DNA of 6,219 nucleotides, taken from positions 1 through 6,219 of the forward strand of contig VSPV01000136.1 of assembly GCA_009775605.1 (NCBI GenBank). Reading direction: 5' to 3'. The notes below the pieces were generated by a model. It did no database searches. It was not told where the DNA came from and saw only the letters and a list, made by a program, of their open reading frames with translations. Source of the DNA: Paramuribaculum sp. Lineage in GTDB: Bacteria; Bacteroidota; Bacteroidia; Bacteroidales; Muribaculaceae. The translations under genes were made by a program, and so were the position numbers. Below are positions 1 to 6,219 of this stretch, one piece after another. The number at the start of each line of letters is the position of its first letter. Within the stretch, counting starts at the first letter, position 1.

Positions 1-269
1 TGGAAGGCCGCACCATCCGCGACAGTGTGATCGACGGCTCCGTTGACCGCATGAATCCCATTCTCATGACAGCCATGACATCGGCTCTCGCTCTCATCCC
101 TCTCGCGTTCCGCGGCGATCTGCCCGGCAACGAGATCCAGAGCCCTATGGCCGTGGTTATCCTCGGCGGCCTGCTCTCCTCCACTTTCCTAAACGCTTAC
201 ATCATACCATTGGTCTTCCTCGGATTGAACCGTAAAGGCCGTAAAGTTCAAAAAGCAGTTACCGAATGA
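1..269 (+). CDS. Heavy-metal efflux RND permease (CusA/CzcA-like), C-terminal fragment
   Basis: Only the last 88 codons are present; the reading frame is open from base 3, so the gene begins left of the window. HME-type RND pumps are inner-membrane proton-driven transporters that pass metal ions to an adaptor and an outer-membrane channel. The visible part matches the end of that family: a charged stretch reading EGRTIRDSVIDGSVDRM, then the conserved NPILMT at the start of the second-last membrane helix (continuing ALALIPLAF), a short GNEIQSPMA loop (the family's GxEiQxPlA pattern), and a last helix VVILGGLLSSTFLNAYIIPLVFL. It ends in a basic cytoplasmic tail. An ATG at 51 or the earlier GTG-type start would be internal and should not be taken as a start. 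The stop overlaps the start of the next gene by 4 bases (ATGA). The family assignment is firm; which metal or drug is carried cannot be told from this fragment. Confidence 0.9.
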   Translation, partial: EGRTIRDSVIDGSVDRMNPILMTAMTSALALIPLAFRGDLPGNEIQSPMAVVILGGLLSSTFLNAYIIPLVFLGLNRKGRKVQKAVTE

Positions 270-1441
270 AACCATACATATTCCCATTAGCTCTGATTCT
301 CTCGCTCCCCGCCTCTGTTGCAGCCCAGGGAATCGACAGCGTGCTCTCGGCAATAGAGACAAACAATATACAGCTCAAAGCCATGAGAGCCGAAATCAAC
401 GCTGCTACCCATGAGCTGAAAGCAGAGAATTCACTCGACGGTCCCTCGATTGAATACAGCCCGTTCTTTCGCCGCGGTGCATCAGGCGTGGCGAGTTCGG
501 AAATGGTAGTGTCGCAGGAATTCGATTTCCCCACACTCTACGCCGCCCGCGGCAAATCCGGAAAATTGCAGCGGAATGTGCTTGACAAAGGCCTCGACTC
601 GTCACGACGCGACATTCTGCTCAATGCCAAACTCACATGCCTTGAACTCATATACCTCGACCGCCAGAAAGAGATTCTCGCGGAGCGCGAGGCCGTGGCA
701 GTGGAACTGCAGAAGCTTTTCGGCAAGCGGTTCGACGAAGGCGAGGTCAACATTCTCGAAATCAACAGAGTGAAAATAGAGAATATGGAAGTGCTTGCAG
801 CCGTGGCTGAAAACCGCGCCGCCATATCCCGCGCGCTCAGTGCCCTTACGGCGCTCAACGGCGATATCCCGCTTGAACCCGGCGAAATCTCTTATCCCGA
901 AGTTCCTCTCTGGCTTATCTCCGACGAAGGAGCGCCCTCCCTTACCGAGAACGATACCGAGCTTAAAGCCGCACACGCCTCTGTCGAGGCCGCGCGTCAG
1001 GAAATAAACGTGAGCCGTCAGGGATGGCTGCCTAAAATTTCGCTCGGCTATCGCCGGAATACAGAGCTTGACGAGGCAAGCAACGGCTTCCTTGTCGGTG
1101 TATCGGTTCCCATTTTCTCCAACAGCTCGAAGGTAAAGGCCGCAAAATCACGCCTCGTGGCATCGCAGCTTAATATGGACGACACCCGCGCGCGCATAGC
1201 CAATGAGGTTACGTCTTCTCTGGCCGAGCTCAAGAGCCTCCACGGCATAATCAGTCTTTACGACCTCCCTCTTATGAAAAAGACTCTCGCGCTCATGAAA
1301 AAATCCGTTGAACTCGGCAACATGTCGGTGATTGATTTCTATATCGAATCCGACAAGATTTATTCCAAAATACAGGATTATCTCTCCCTCGAGAACCGTT
1401 ACCACACTCTCGCTGCAACTCTGCTCAAGAACGAACTTTAA
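266..1441 (+). CDS. TolC-family outer-membrane efflux channel (CusC/CzcC-like)
   Basis: This 391-residue protein is the likely outer-membrane exit duct for the RND pump encoded just upstream. Residues 1-20 form a signal peptide (MKP followed by a hydrophobic run ending in ASVAA, with Gln-Gly after it); no cysteine lies at the cleavage site, so it is probably not a lipoprotein, unlike CusC or OprM. The mature part shows the internal duplication of outer-membrane factors: a GEVNILEINRVK segment at about 159-170 is echoed by GNMSVIDFYIESDKIY at about 351-366, each in a long heptad-like helical region, and a beta-strand segment GFLVGVSVPIF lies at about 274-284. The length is slightly shorter than typical CzcC proteins. 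The start codon lies in the ATGA overlap with the upstream stop, which suggests translational coupling. No adaptor gene follows, because a terminator comes 20 bases after the stop. Family confident; substrate unknown. Confidence 0.9.
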   Translation: MKPYIFPLALILSLPASVAAQGIDSVLSAIETNNIQLKAMRAEINAATHELKAENSLDGPSIEYSPFFRRGASGVASSEMVVSQEFDFPTLYAARGKSGKLQRNVLDKGLDSSRRDILLNAKLTCLELIYLDRQKEILAEREAVAVELQKLFGKRFDEGEVNILEINRVKIENMEVLAAVAENRAAISRALSALTALNGDIPLEPGEISYPEVPLWLISDEGAPSLTENDTELKAAHASVEAARQEINVSRQGWLPKISLGYRRNTELDEASNGFLVGVSVPIFSNSSKVKAAKSRLVASQLNMDDTRARIANEVTSSLAELKSLHGIISLYDLPLMKKTLALMKKSVELGNMSVIDFYIESDKIYSKIQDYLSLENRYHTLAATLLKNEL

Positions 1442-1460
1442 AAGGTACGCACAAAACGAT

Positions 1461-1508
1461 GCCGGTGTGTCAGGAGATGATTTCCTGACACACCGGCAAT
1501 TTATTTTA
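1461..1508. terminator. Bidirectional intrinsic terminator between converging operons
   Basis: A perfect 15-base-pair inverted repeat, GCCGGTGTGTCAGGA at 1461-1475 and its complement at 1483-1497, encloses a 7-base loop. On the + strand it is followed by the T-rich AATTTATTTTA, ending transcription from the efflux operon (stop at 1441). On the - strand it is followed within a few bases by TTTTG, and it lies 27 bases past the ribBA stop. It therefore probably serves both operons. The stem and its position are read directly from the sequence; termination itself is inferred. Confidence 0.88.
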
Positions 1509-1524
1509 CAGCAGACCGCAGAAC

Positions 1525-2736
1525 TCAGCTCTTGTTCAGCTTATGTCCCATGCGTTCCTTCTTTGTATGCATGTAGAAACGGTTGTAATCGTTAGGTTCC
1601 ACCTCTATAGGCACATTCTCCTCTACGGTCAATCCGTATCCCTCAAGGCCTATACGCTTGCGGGGATTGTTCGTCAGAAGCCGCATGCGTTTCACTCCGA
1701 GTTTATGAAGAATCTGTGCGCCTACTCCGTAATCGCGTTCATCAGCCTTATGGCCAAGATGCAGGTTGGCATCCACCGTATCAAGGCCTTCTTCCTGGAG
1801 CTTGTATGCCTTTATCTTATCCATCAGGCCTATTCCGCGACCTTCCTGCTGAAGGTAGAGCAATACACCGCGGCCTTCCTTTTCAATCATCTGCATGGCG
1901 CGGTGAAGCTGCTCTCCGCAGTCGCAGCGGCAAGAACCGAAAATATCTCCTGTGGCGCATGACGAATGCACACGCACAAGCACCGGCTCTCCGTCGGCCA
2001 CATCACCCTTTATAAGGGCTATATGTTCGCGGCCGTCGGTCTTTCCCTTGAACGGTATGAGCCGGAAATGTCCGTAGGCGGTGGGCATGTCCACTTCCAC
2101 CCCCTGCTCAACCGACGATTCTTTCTTCAGACGATAGGCTATGAGGTCGCGGATGCTTATAAGCTTCAGGCCCCATTCGTCAGCTTTCTTTCTGAGCTGC
2201 GGCAGACGCGCCATGGTGCCGTCCTCGTTTAGAATCTCTATCAGAGTGGCGGCGGGACGCAGCCCGGCAAGCCGTGCGAGGTCTATCGAGGCTTCGGTGT
2301 GACCGGGACGGCGGAGCACGCCCTCATCCTGGGCGTAAAGCGGATGAACGTGACCCGGACGGCCGAACGTCGAGGCTACCGAGTCCGGATCGGCCAATGC
2401 CTGGATAGTGGCGGCGCGGTCGTGGGCCGAAACTCCTGTGGTGCATCCTTCAAGCTTATCCACAGTCACGGTAAAAGGTGTTCCGAGCATCGACGTGTTC
2501 TCTTCCACCTGATGGGCGAGGTCGAGGTCGCGGCAACGCGATATGGTGAGCGGTGCGCACAGCTCTCCGCGTGCGTTCGTGATCATGAAGTTCACATGCT
2601 CCGGAGTCACTTTCTCGGCCGCCATTATGAGGTCGCCCTCATTCTCGCGGTCCTCGTCGTCAACCACTATCACAAACTGTCCGTTGCGGAAAGACTCTAT
2701 GGCCTCTTCTATTGTATCAAGCTTTATATTTTCCAT
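1525..2736 (-). CDS. ribBA: Bifunctional 3,4-dihydroxy-2-butanone-4-phosphate synthase / GTP cyclohydrolase II
   Basis: This enzyme makes both precursors of riboflavin: DHBP from ribulose 5-phosphate (RibB half) and the pyrimidinone from GTP (RibA half). I chose the ATG at 2736 (MENIKLDTIEEAIES, 403 residues); an in-frame ATG at 2766 would add ten lysine-rich residues and overlap the permease gene, and family members start at the shorter position. RibB covers about 1-205 with the acidic metal/substrate loop DDEDRENEGDL at 26-36, STFGRPGHVHPL near 122-133 and GHTEASIDLARLAG near 145-158. RibA covers about 206-403: RVHSSCATGD, zinc cysteines 260, 271 and 273 (the last two in CRCDCG), QQEGRGIGL at 296-304, HKADERDYG at about 329-337 and TNNPRK at 355-360. 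An additional Cys269 adjoins the zinc cluster. Both halves appear intact. The start is 10 bases after the permease stop, so the two genes are very likely co-transcribed. No FMN riboswitch can be placed directly upstream, because the gene follows another coding region. Confidence 0.96.
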   Translation of the reverse strand: MENIKLDTIEEAIESFRNGQFVIVVDDEDRENEGDLIMAAEKVTPEHVNFMITNARGELCAPLTISRCRDLDLAHQVEENTSMLGTPFTVTVDKLEGCTTGVSAHDRAATIQALADPDSVASTFGRPGHVHPLYAQDEGVLRRPGHTEASIDLARLAGLRPAATLIEILNEDGTMARLPQLRKKADEWGLKLISIRDLIAYRLKKESSVEQGVEVDMPTAYGHFRLIPFKGKTDGREHIALIKGDVADGEPVLVRVHSSCATGDIFGSCRCDCGEQLHRAMQMIEKEGRGVLLYLQQEGRGIGLMDKIKAYKLQEEGLDTVDANLHLGHKADERDYGVGAQILHKLGVKRMRLLTNNPRKRIGLEGYGLTVEENVPIEVEPNDYNRFYMHTKKERMGHKLNKS

Positions 2737-2746
2737 ATTTCGGTGT

Positions 2747-4705
2747 TTATTCTTTTTCAGAGGCATCCATTGTGCCCGGATTCATTCCTTTGCTTTCGAG
2801 GCCCTCGCCCAAAGCTATCAGCCGGTCGGTAACCGAAGCCACTTTCTCCAGTTCCTCCCTGAGAATCCTCAGATGTCGCAGGCCCGCGAAATACACAGGA
2901 AGCGACAGAGGCAGAATGGCCATCAGGCAGTATCCGGCCCATTTTCTTGAAGCCGGACGGTAGAGCCACAGATTACGTATAAACGGATATTCGTTAAGAA
3001 GGTTCATCACCTTTTTGTTGCGCGTGTTGGATAGATAGCCCACTACCGACTCCAGCGTCTGCGACACCTGTCGCAGTTCTGTCGTGTCATAGCCTTTGAG
3101 CCAGTATCTCAGGAAACTTATACGCTTCGGATTGCGCTCCAGGAACTCCTTGTCGGTCTGGCGCAGACGGTAAAGAAGGGTAAGAGCCTCCGTCGGATCC
3201 ACATCCACCATCACCAGCTCCTTTATCTCCATGCTGCGTTTCTCGCGCATGCCGGCGAGCCGTCGGAAGAAGTTCACGTAAGCATCCTTGTTGAACACCG
3301 CAGAGTCTCGCATGGCCTTATAGGTAAAGAATATGCCGAGGGGGAGCAGTACGGCGGAGCTGAGCCACATGCCTTCCCATACGGGAATTTTGCCTTCACG
3401 GGCCATCTTATAACCGGTGTTGTCAATAATGAAGTAGAATATGAAAAGGAACACCGATATCACGAGCGGCATACCCAGACCGCCCTTGCGTATTATGGCG
3501 CCAAGCGGCGCGCCGATAAAGAAGAAGATGATGCACGCGAACGAAAGGGTGAATTTCTTCTGAAGTTCTATGGCGTGACGGCGTATGGTCTTGCGGTCGT
3601 CCTGAAGCATCAGACCCTTGAACTCGAAGTCCTGCTTCTGGCGCTTTGCACGGTTCAGAGCCTGGTTTATATAATTGAGATTGGAGGCCGACGAACCGCC
3701 ATGCAGCATGGAATCTACGTTCATGGCTTTGGCGATTTTCACGTCGGGCACGAGCGTCGAACGCATTACGCCCGCTGTATCATACTCCACGCGGTAAGGC
3801 TGCACGCCAAACCGGCGCATCTGCCGCATTTCCGTTCCATAGGTACGTCCGATGCTGTCGACCCTGAGCGAGACCGAATCTATCGTAGCCTGGAGTTCGG
3901 CTATGTTCTTGCCCACATACTGGCTGCGCATCCCCTCCTCGTCCATTCGGTTGAAATTGGCATCGAAAGCCACAAGTATCTCCTTGTCGTCAAACGTCTC
4001 GCGCCGGTAAGGCACATTTCCCATTGACTGTCCCGCCTCCTTGAGATTTTCGAAGGATTCGCCGTTCCACAGTTTCAAGAACAGGTGTGTCTTGTCCTCG
4101 GTCATGGCGAGGCGCCCGGAATCGGCAAGGATTATGCTGGCGTTGTCGAATCCCTTCGACACGTCATATATCATTATGTCGTAGAGCGTGCCGGTGTCGC
4201 GGTTCTTTTTCTCCACATAGAGGTTGTAGCCCGGAATCTGGTCGTAGAACACGGCTTCGGGAATCTCGAGCTCCGGCGATTTCTGCCTCATGGAATAAAG
4301 CAGGGTCCACATCTTTGTCTGTGCTACCGGGAGCACATTGTTCTGGAAAAAGAAGGCGGATATGGCGATTATCACCATCAGCACTATCAGCGGACTCATG
4401 ACCTTCAGAAGCGATATTCCGGAGGCCTTCATGGCCGTCAGTTCAAAGCGCTCGCCCAGATTTCCGAAGGTCATAAGCGAGGCAAGAAGTATGGCGAGCG
4501 GGAGCGCCATTGGAATCATGGTGAGTGCGGCATAGAAAAACAGCTCCGCGATCACGTCCACTCCCAGACCCTTACCCACAAGGTCGTCGATATAGCGCCA
4601 CAGAAACTGCATCAGCACTATGAACAGGCAGATGAAAAACGTCATGACAAACAGAGGCACGAAGCTCTGAAGCATGAAAAGGTAAAGGCGCTTGATTTTT
4701 ATCAT
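2747..4705 (-). CDS. LptF/LptG (YjgP/YjgQ) family permease, extended form
   Basis: LptF and LptG form the membrane part of the ABC exporter LptB2FG, which pulls lipopolysaccharide out of the inner membrane and pushes it onto the Lpt bridge. The 652-residue product has the family pattern: helices at about 12-37, 53-80 and 100-123, then a large periplasmic region, then helices at about 385-407, 411-430 and 445-464. GNLGERFELTAMKASGISLLKV at about 81-102 is the cytoplasmic coupling helix that contacts the LptB ATPase. The periplasmic part (about 124-384) holds the expected beta-rich domain (to about 255) and then a charged, helix-prone insert (about 258-384). A C-terminal extension of nearly 190 residues follows helix six, with one more hydrophobic segment at about 589-608 and a final helical tail. 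Proteobacterial LptF/LptG are roughly 360 residues, so this is much longer; long forms are, to my knowledge, usual in Bacteroidales. It cannot be assigned to LptF rather than LptG. It heads the unit with ribBA. Confidence 0.9.
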   Translation of the reverse strand: MIKIKRLYLFMLQSFVPLFVMTFFICLFIVLMQFLWRYIDDLVGKGLGVDVIAELFFYAALTMIPMALPLAILLASLMTFGNLGERFELTAMKASGISLLKVMSPLIVLMVIIAISAFFFQNNVLPVAQTKMWTLLYSMRQKSPELEIPEAVFYDQIPGYNLYVEKKNRDTGTLYDIMIYDVSKGFDNASIILADSGRLAMTEDKTHLFLKLWNGESFENLKEAGQSMGNVPYRRETFDDKEILVAFDANFNRMDEEGMRSQYVGKNIAELQATIDSVSLRVDSIGRTYGTEMRQMRRFGVQPYRVEYDTAGVMRSTLVPDVKIAKAMNVDSMLHGGSSASNLNYINQALNRAKRQKQDFEFKGLMLQDDRKTIRRHAIELQKKFTLSFACIIFFFIGAPLGAIIRKGGLGMPLVISVFLFIFYFIIDNTGYKMAREGKIPVWEGMWLSSAVLLPLGIFFTYKAMRDSAVFNKDAYVNFFRRLAGMREKRSMEIKELVMVDVDPTEALTLLYRLRQTDKEFLERNPKRISFLRYWLKGYDTTELRQVSQTLESVVGYLSNTRNKKVMNLLNEYPFIRNLWLYRPASRKWAGYCLMAILPLSLPVYFAGLRHLRILREELEKVASVTDRLIALGEGLESKGMNPGTMDASEKE

Positions 4706-4762
4706 CTTTTATACCGGACAAATAATTAACGCTGGGGCTAATGGTTATGATAATCCGGACTG

Positions 4763-4793
4763 CAAATATACGAAGAATATTCGACGAAACATA
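4763..4793 (-). promoter_or_regulatory. Probable promoter of the permease-ribBA operon (Bacteroidota type)
   Basis: On the - strand, TATATTTG (4763-4770) matches all fixed positions of the Bacteroidota -7 consensus TAnnTTTG. Nineteen bases upstream, TATG (4790-4793) matches three of four bases of the -33 TTTG element. Transcription would start near 4756, giving a leader of about 50 bases before the permease ATG at 4705. The leader has no clear Shine-Dalgarno sequence and is A-rich just before the ATG, as is usual in this phylum. The boxes are seen directly; activity is inferred. Confidence 0.6.
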
Positions 4794-4845
4794 ATAGCGA
4801 ATGTCGGCCAAAGGCCGGTTCGCGGTGACGAAGGCAATTATGTGA

Positions 4846-4865
4846 GTCAAATATTGTCAAATATT
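4846..4865. repeat. Tandem 10-base repeat, two exact copies
   Basis: GTCAAATATT occurs twice back to back (4846-4855 and 4856-4865), in the gap between gdhA and the permease gene, directly next to the T-run of the gdhA terminator. On the - strand each copy reads AATATTTGAC, which resembles the -7 box at 4763-4770 but lacks its first T. It could be a regulator site, a degenerate promoter duplication or chance; no function can be assigned. Confidence 0.7.
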
Positions 4866-4867
4866 CG

Positions 4868-4906
4868 AAAAAGCGGTGTGCCGGAATTCGGGTTCCGGCA
4901 CACCGC
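4868..4906 (-). terminator. Intrinsic terminator of gdhA
   Basis: A perfect 14-base-pair GC-rich inverted repeat (4873-4886 pairing with 4893-4906) has a 6-base loop. Read on the - strand it is followed at once by TTTTT (4872-4868). It lies 46 bases past the gdhA stop, so it separates gdhA from the permease-ribBA unit downstream. Its stem shares the core CGGTGTG/CACACCG with the terminator at 1461-1497. Confidence 0.9.
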
Positions 4907-4952
4907 CTGATACTTTTGCCCCGAAAGGGGGACTATTCTGAACTGTAAGGAA

Positions 4953-6219
4953 TCAGAGTATACCCTGAGCCATCATCGCGCGGGCCACTTTCATGAAGCC
5001 AGCCACATTGGCGCCTTTCACATAGTTGATATAACCGTCGGCCTGCTTGCCGTAAAGCTCACACTGGTGATGGATGCCTTTCATTATCTGGCGAAGGCGC
5101 GTGTCGACCTCTTCGGCCGTCCAGGAAAGTTTCTGTGAGTTCTGAGCCATTTCCAGACCCGACACGGACACACCTCCGGCATTGGCTGCCTTTCCGGGAG
5201 CATACAGTATGCGGGCGGCTATAAATTCCTTTATGGCATCGGGAGTCGAAGGCATGTTGGCACCCTCGCTCACGGCGAAACATCCGCCTTCCAGGAGCGC
5301 GCGGGCATCATCGCCGTCAATCTCGTTCTGAGTGGCCGACGGCATGGCTATGTCGCACTTCACTCTGTGCCACGGACGCTCACCGGGATAGTACGGCAGA
5401 CCGTATTCCTCGGCAAACTCGCTGATGCGGCCACGGTATTCGTTTTTAAGTTTGAAAACAAAGCGGAGCTGCTCGTCGGTTATTCCGTCGGGTATCACCA
5501 CGGTGCCGTCGCTGTCGCTCAGCGACACTACTTTCGCTCCCAGCTCCACAAGCTTCAGGGCCGTATAGGTGGCAACATTGCCCGAACCTGATATCGCCAC
5601 GCGTTTTCCGGCAAGCTCTATACCGCGGGTAGCAAGCATTTCCTGAAGGAAGTAGACATTGCCGAAACCGGTGGCCTCCGGACGTATGAGCGATCCTCCG
5701 AATTCCAGTCCCTTGCCGGTGAATGTTCCGGTATTCTCGCGGGCCATTTTCTTGTACATGCCATACATGTAGCCGACCTCACGGCCTCCTACGCCTATGT
5801 CGCCCGCAGGGACATCGGTGTCCGGGCCTATCTGGCGCCAGAGTTCCTGGATGAAAGCCTGACAGAAACGCATCACCTCCATGTCGCTCTTGCCGCGGGG
5901 CGAGAAGTCGCTGCCGCCCTTTGCTCCGCCCATAGCAAGTGTGGTGAGGGAGTTCTTGAACGTCTGCTCGAACGCAAGGAATTTGAGAATGGAGAGATTG
6001 ACCGAGCTGTGGAAACGGATACCGCCCTTATACGGTCCTATGGCATTGTTGTGCTGGATACGGTAGCCCATGTTGTTGCGCACACGCCCCTTGTCGTCCA
6101 CCCACGACACACGGAACGCAAACACCCTGTCAGGGATGCACAGGCGCTCAATAAGATTATAACGCTCGAATTCCGGATATTCGTTATACACATCCTCGAT
6201 GGAGGTCACCACCTCCTCT
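4953..6219 (-). CDS. gdhA: NADP-type glutamate dehydrogenase (5' end outside window)
   Basis: The enzyme makes glutamate from 2-oxoglutarate and ammonium with NADPH, in the cytoplasm, as a hexamer. The frame stays open to the right edge (two Glu codons precede the GTG at 6212). Family members are about 445 residues and begin some 25 residues earlier, so the GTG is an internal valine and the gene is cut by the window, not truncated. Counting that valine as 1, the substrate domain has GPYKGGIRFH (Lys62), Lys86, the catalytic lysine in MGGAKGG (Lys98), and PAGDIGVGGREVGY with the catalytic Asp138. GKGLEFGGSLIRPEATG precedes a Rossmann nucleotide domain with SGSGNVA at 208-214 and SDSDGT at 232-237, which resembles the NADP-specific E. 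coli GdhA rather than the NAD type. Ser351 in VSGLEM is also present. The C-terminus ends in the usual NYVKGANVAGFMKVARAMMAQGIL. It has its own terminator and is probably transcribed alone; its promoter is not in view. Confidence 0.95.
   Translation of the reverse strand, partial: EEVVTSIEDVYNEYPEFERYNLIERLCIPDRVFAFRVSWVDDKGRVRNNMGYRIQHNNAIGPYKGGIRFHSSVNLSILKFLAFEQTFKNSLTTLAMGGAKGGSDFSPRGKSDMEVMRFCQAFIQELWRQIGPDTDVPAGDIGVGGREVGYMYGMYKKMARENTGTFTGKGLEFGGSLIRPEATGFGNVYFLQEMLATRGIELAGKRVAISGSGNVATYTALKLVELGAKVVSLSDSDGTVVIPDGITDEQLRFVFKLKNEYRGRISEFAEEYGLPYYPGERPWHRVKCDIAMPSATQNEIDGDDARALLEGGCFAVSEGANMPSTPDAIKEFIAARILYAPGKAANAGGVSVSGLEMAQNSQKLSWTAEEVDTRLRQIMKGIHHQCELYGKQADGYINYVKGANVAGFMKVARAMMAQGIL

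Noticed and set aside
2737..2766. Earlier in-frame ATG of ribBA at 2766
   Set aside because: It would add ten lysine-rich residues not seen in the family and overlap the permease gene, whereas the ATG at 2736 gives the usual N-terminus and clean 10-base spacing.
2299..2832. A 177-codon open frame on the + strand opposite ribBA
   Set aside because: It lies antisense to conserved RibB motifs and shows no recognisable protein features.
4085..4729. A 214-codon open frame on the + strand opposite the permease gene
   Set aside because: It is a shadow of the antisense frame: rich in His, Arg and Lys in no domain pattern, covering a clearly conserved gene on the other strand, with no start context or promoter.
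4805..4817. Short inverted repeat CGGCC-AAA-GGCCG
   Set aside because: The stem is only five base pairs with a three-base loop, has no T-run, and is not placed at a gene end.
4692..4910. A 72-codon open frame on the + strand across the gap between the permease gene and gdhA
   Set aside because: It runs through the terminator hairpin and the promoter boxes, and its composition does not look like a protein.
4887..4918. TACTTTTG on the + strand (4911-4918) with TTCG 20 bases upstream, resembling a promoter antisense to gdhA
   Set aside because: The upstream element falls in the loop of the gdhA terminator, and one such match in a gap of this size is plausible by chance. No gene follows on that strand.
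4919..4930. CCCCGAAAGGGG mini-hairpin just after the gdhA stop
   Set aside because: A four-base-pair stem without a following T-run on the - strand; the strong hairpin at 4873-4906 explains termination.

Overview
The window looks like chromosomal DNA from a member of the Bacteroidales (phylum Bacteroidota). Three things point there: a long LptF/LptG-type permease immediately followed by a fused ribBA gene, A-rich gene leaders without clear Shine-Dalgarno sequences, and a TAnnTTTG-type -7 promoter box. The moderately GC-rich codon usage would suit Muribaculaceae or a related gut family, but that finer placement is a guess.

Layout from left to right. Positions 1-1441 (+ strand) hold the end of a metal-efflux operon: the last 88 residues of a CusA/CzcA-like RND pump, overlapping by 4 bases a TolC/CzcC-like outer-membrane channel gene. 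A strong hairpin at 1461-1497 sits between this operon and the converging operon from the right and probably ends transcription in both directions. Positions 1525-4705 (- strand) hold a two-gene unit: a 652-residue LptF/LptG-family permease, then, 10 bases downstream, bifunctional ribBA for riboflavin synthesis. Positions 4706-4952 are a non-coding gap with the probable permease promoter, a tandem 10-base repeat and the gdhA terminator. Positions 4953-6219 (- strand) hold most of an NADP-type glutamate dehydrogenase gene whose 5' end lies beyond the right edge.

The genes form three separate functional units: metal or drug efflux across both membranes; LPS export together with flavin precursor synthesis; and ammonia assimilation into glutamate. 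All are well-known families with intact key motifs. I found no mobile element, CRISPR array, RNA gene or clearly new system. The points most worth a second look are the extended architecture of the permease, the shared sequence core of the two terminator hairpins, and the small repeat-rich region upstream of the permease gene.
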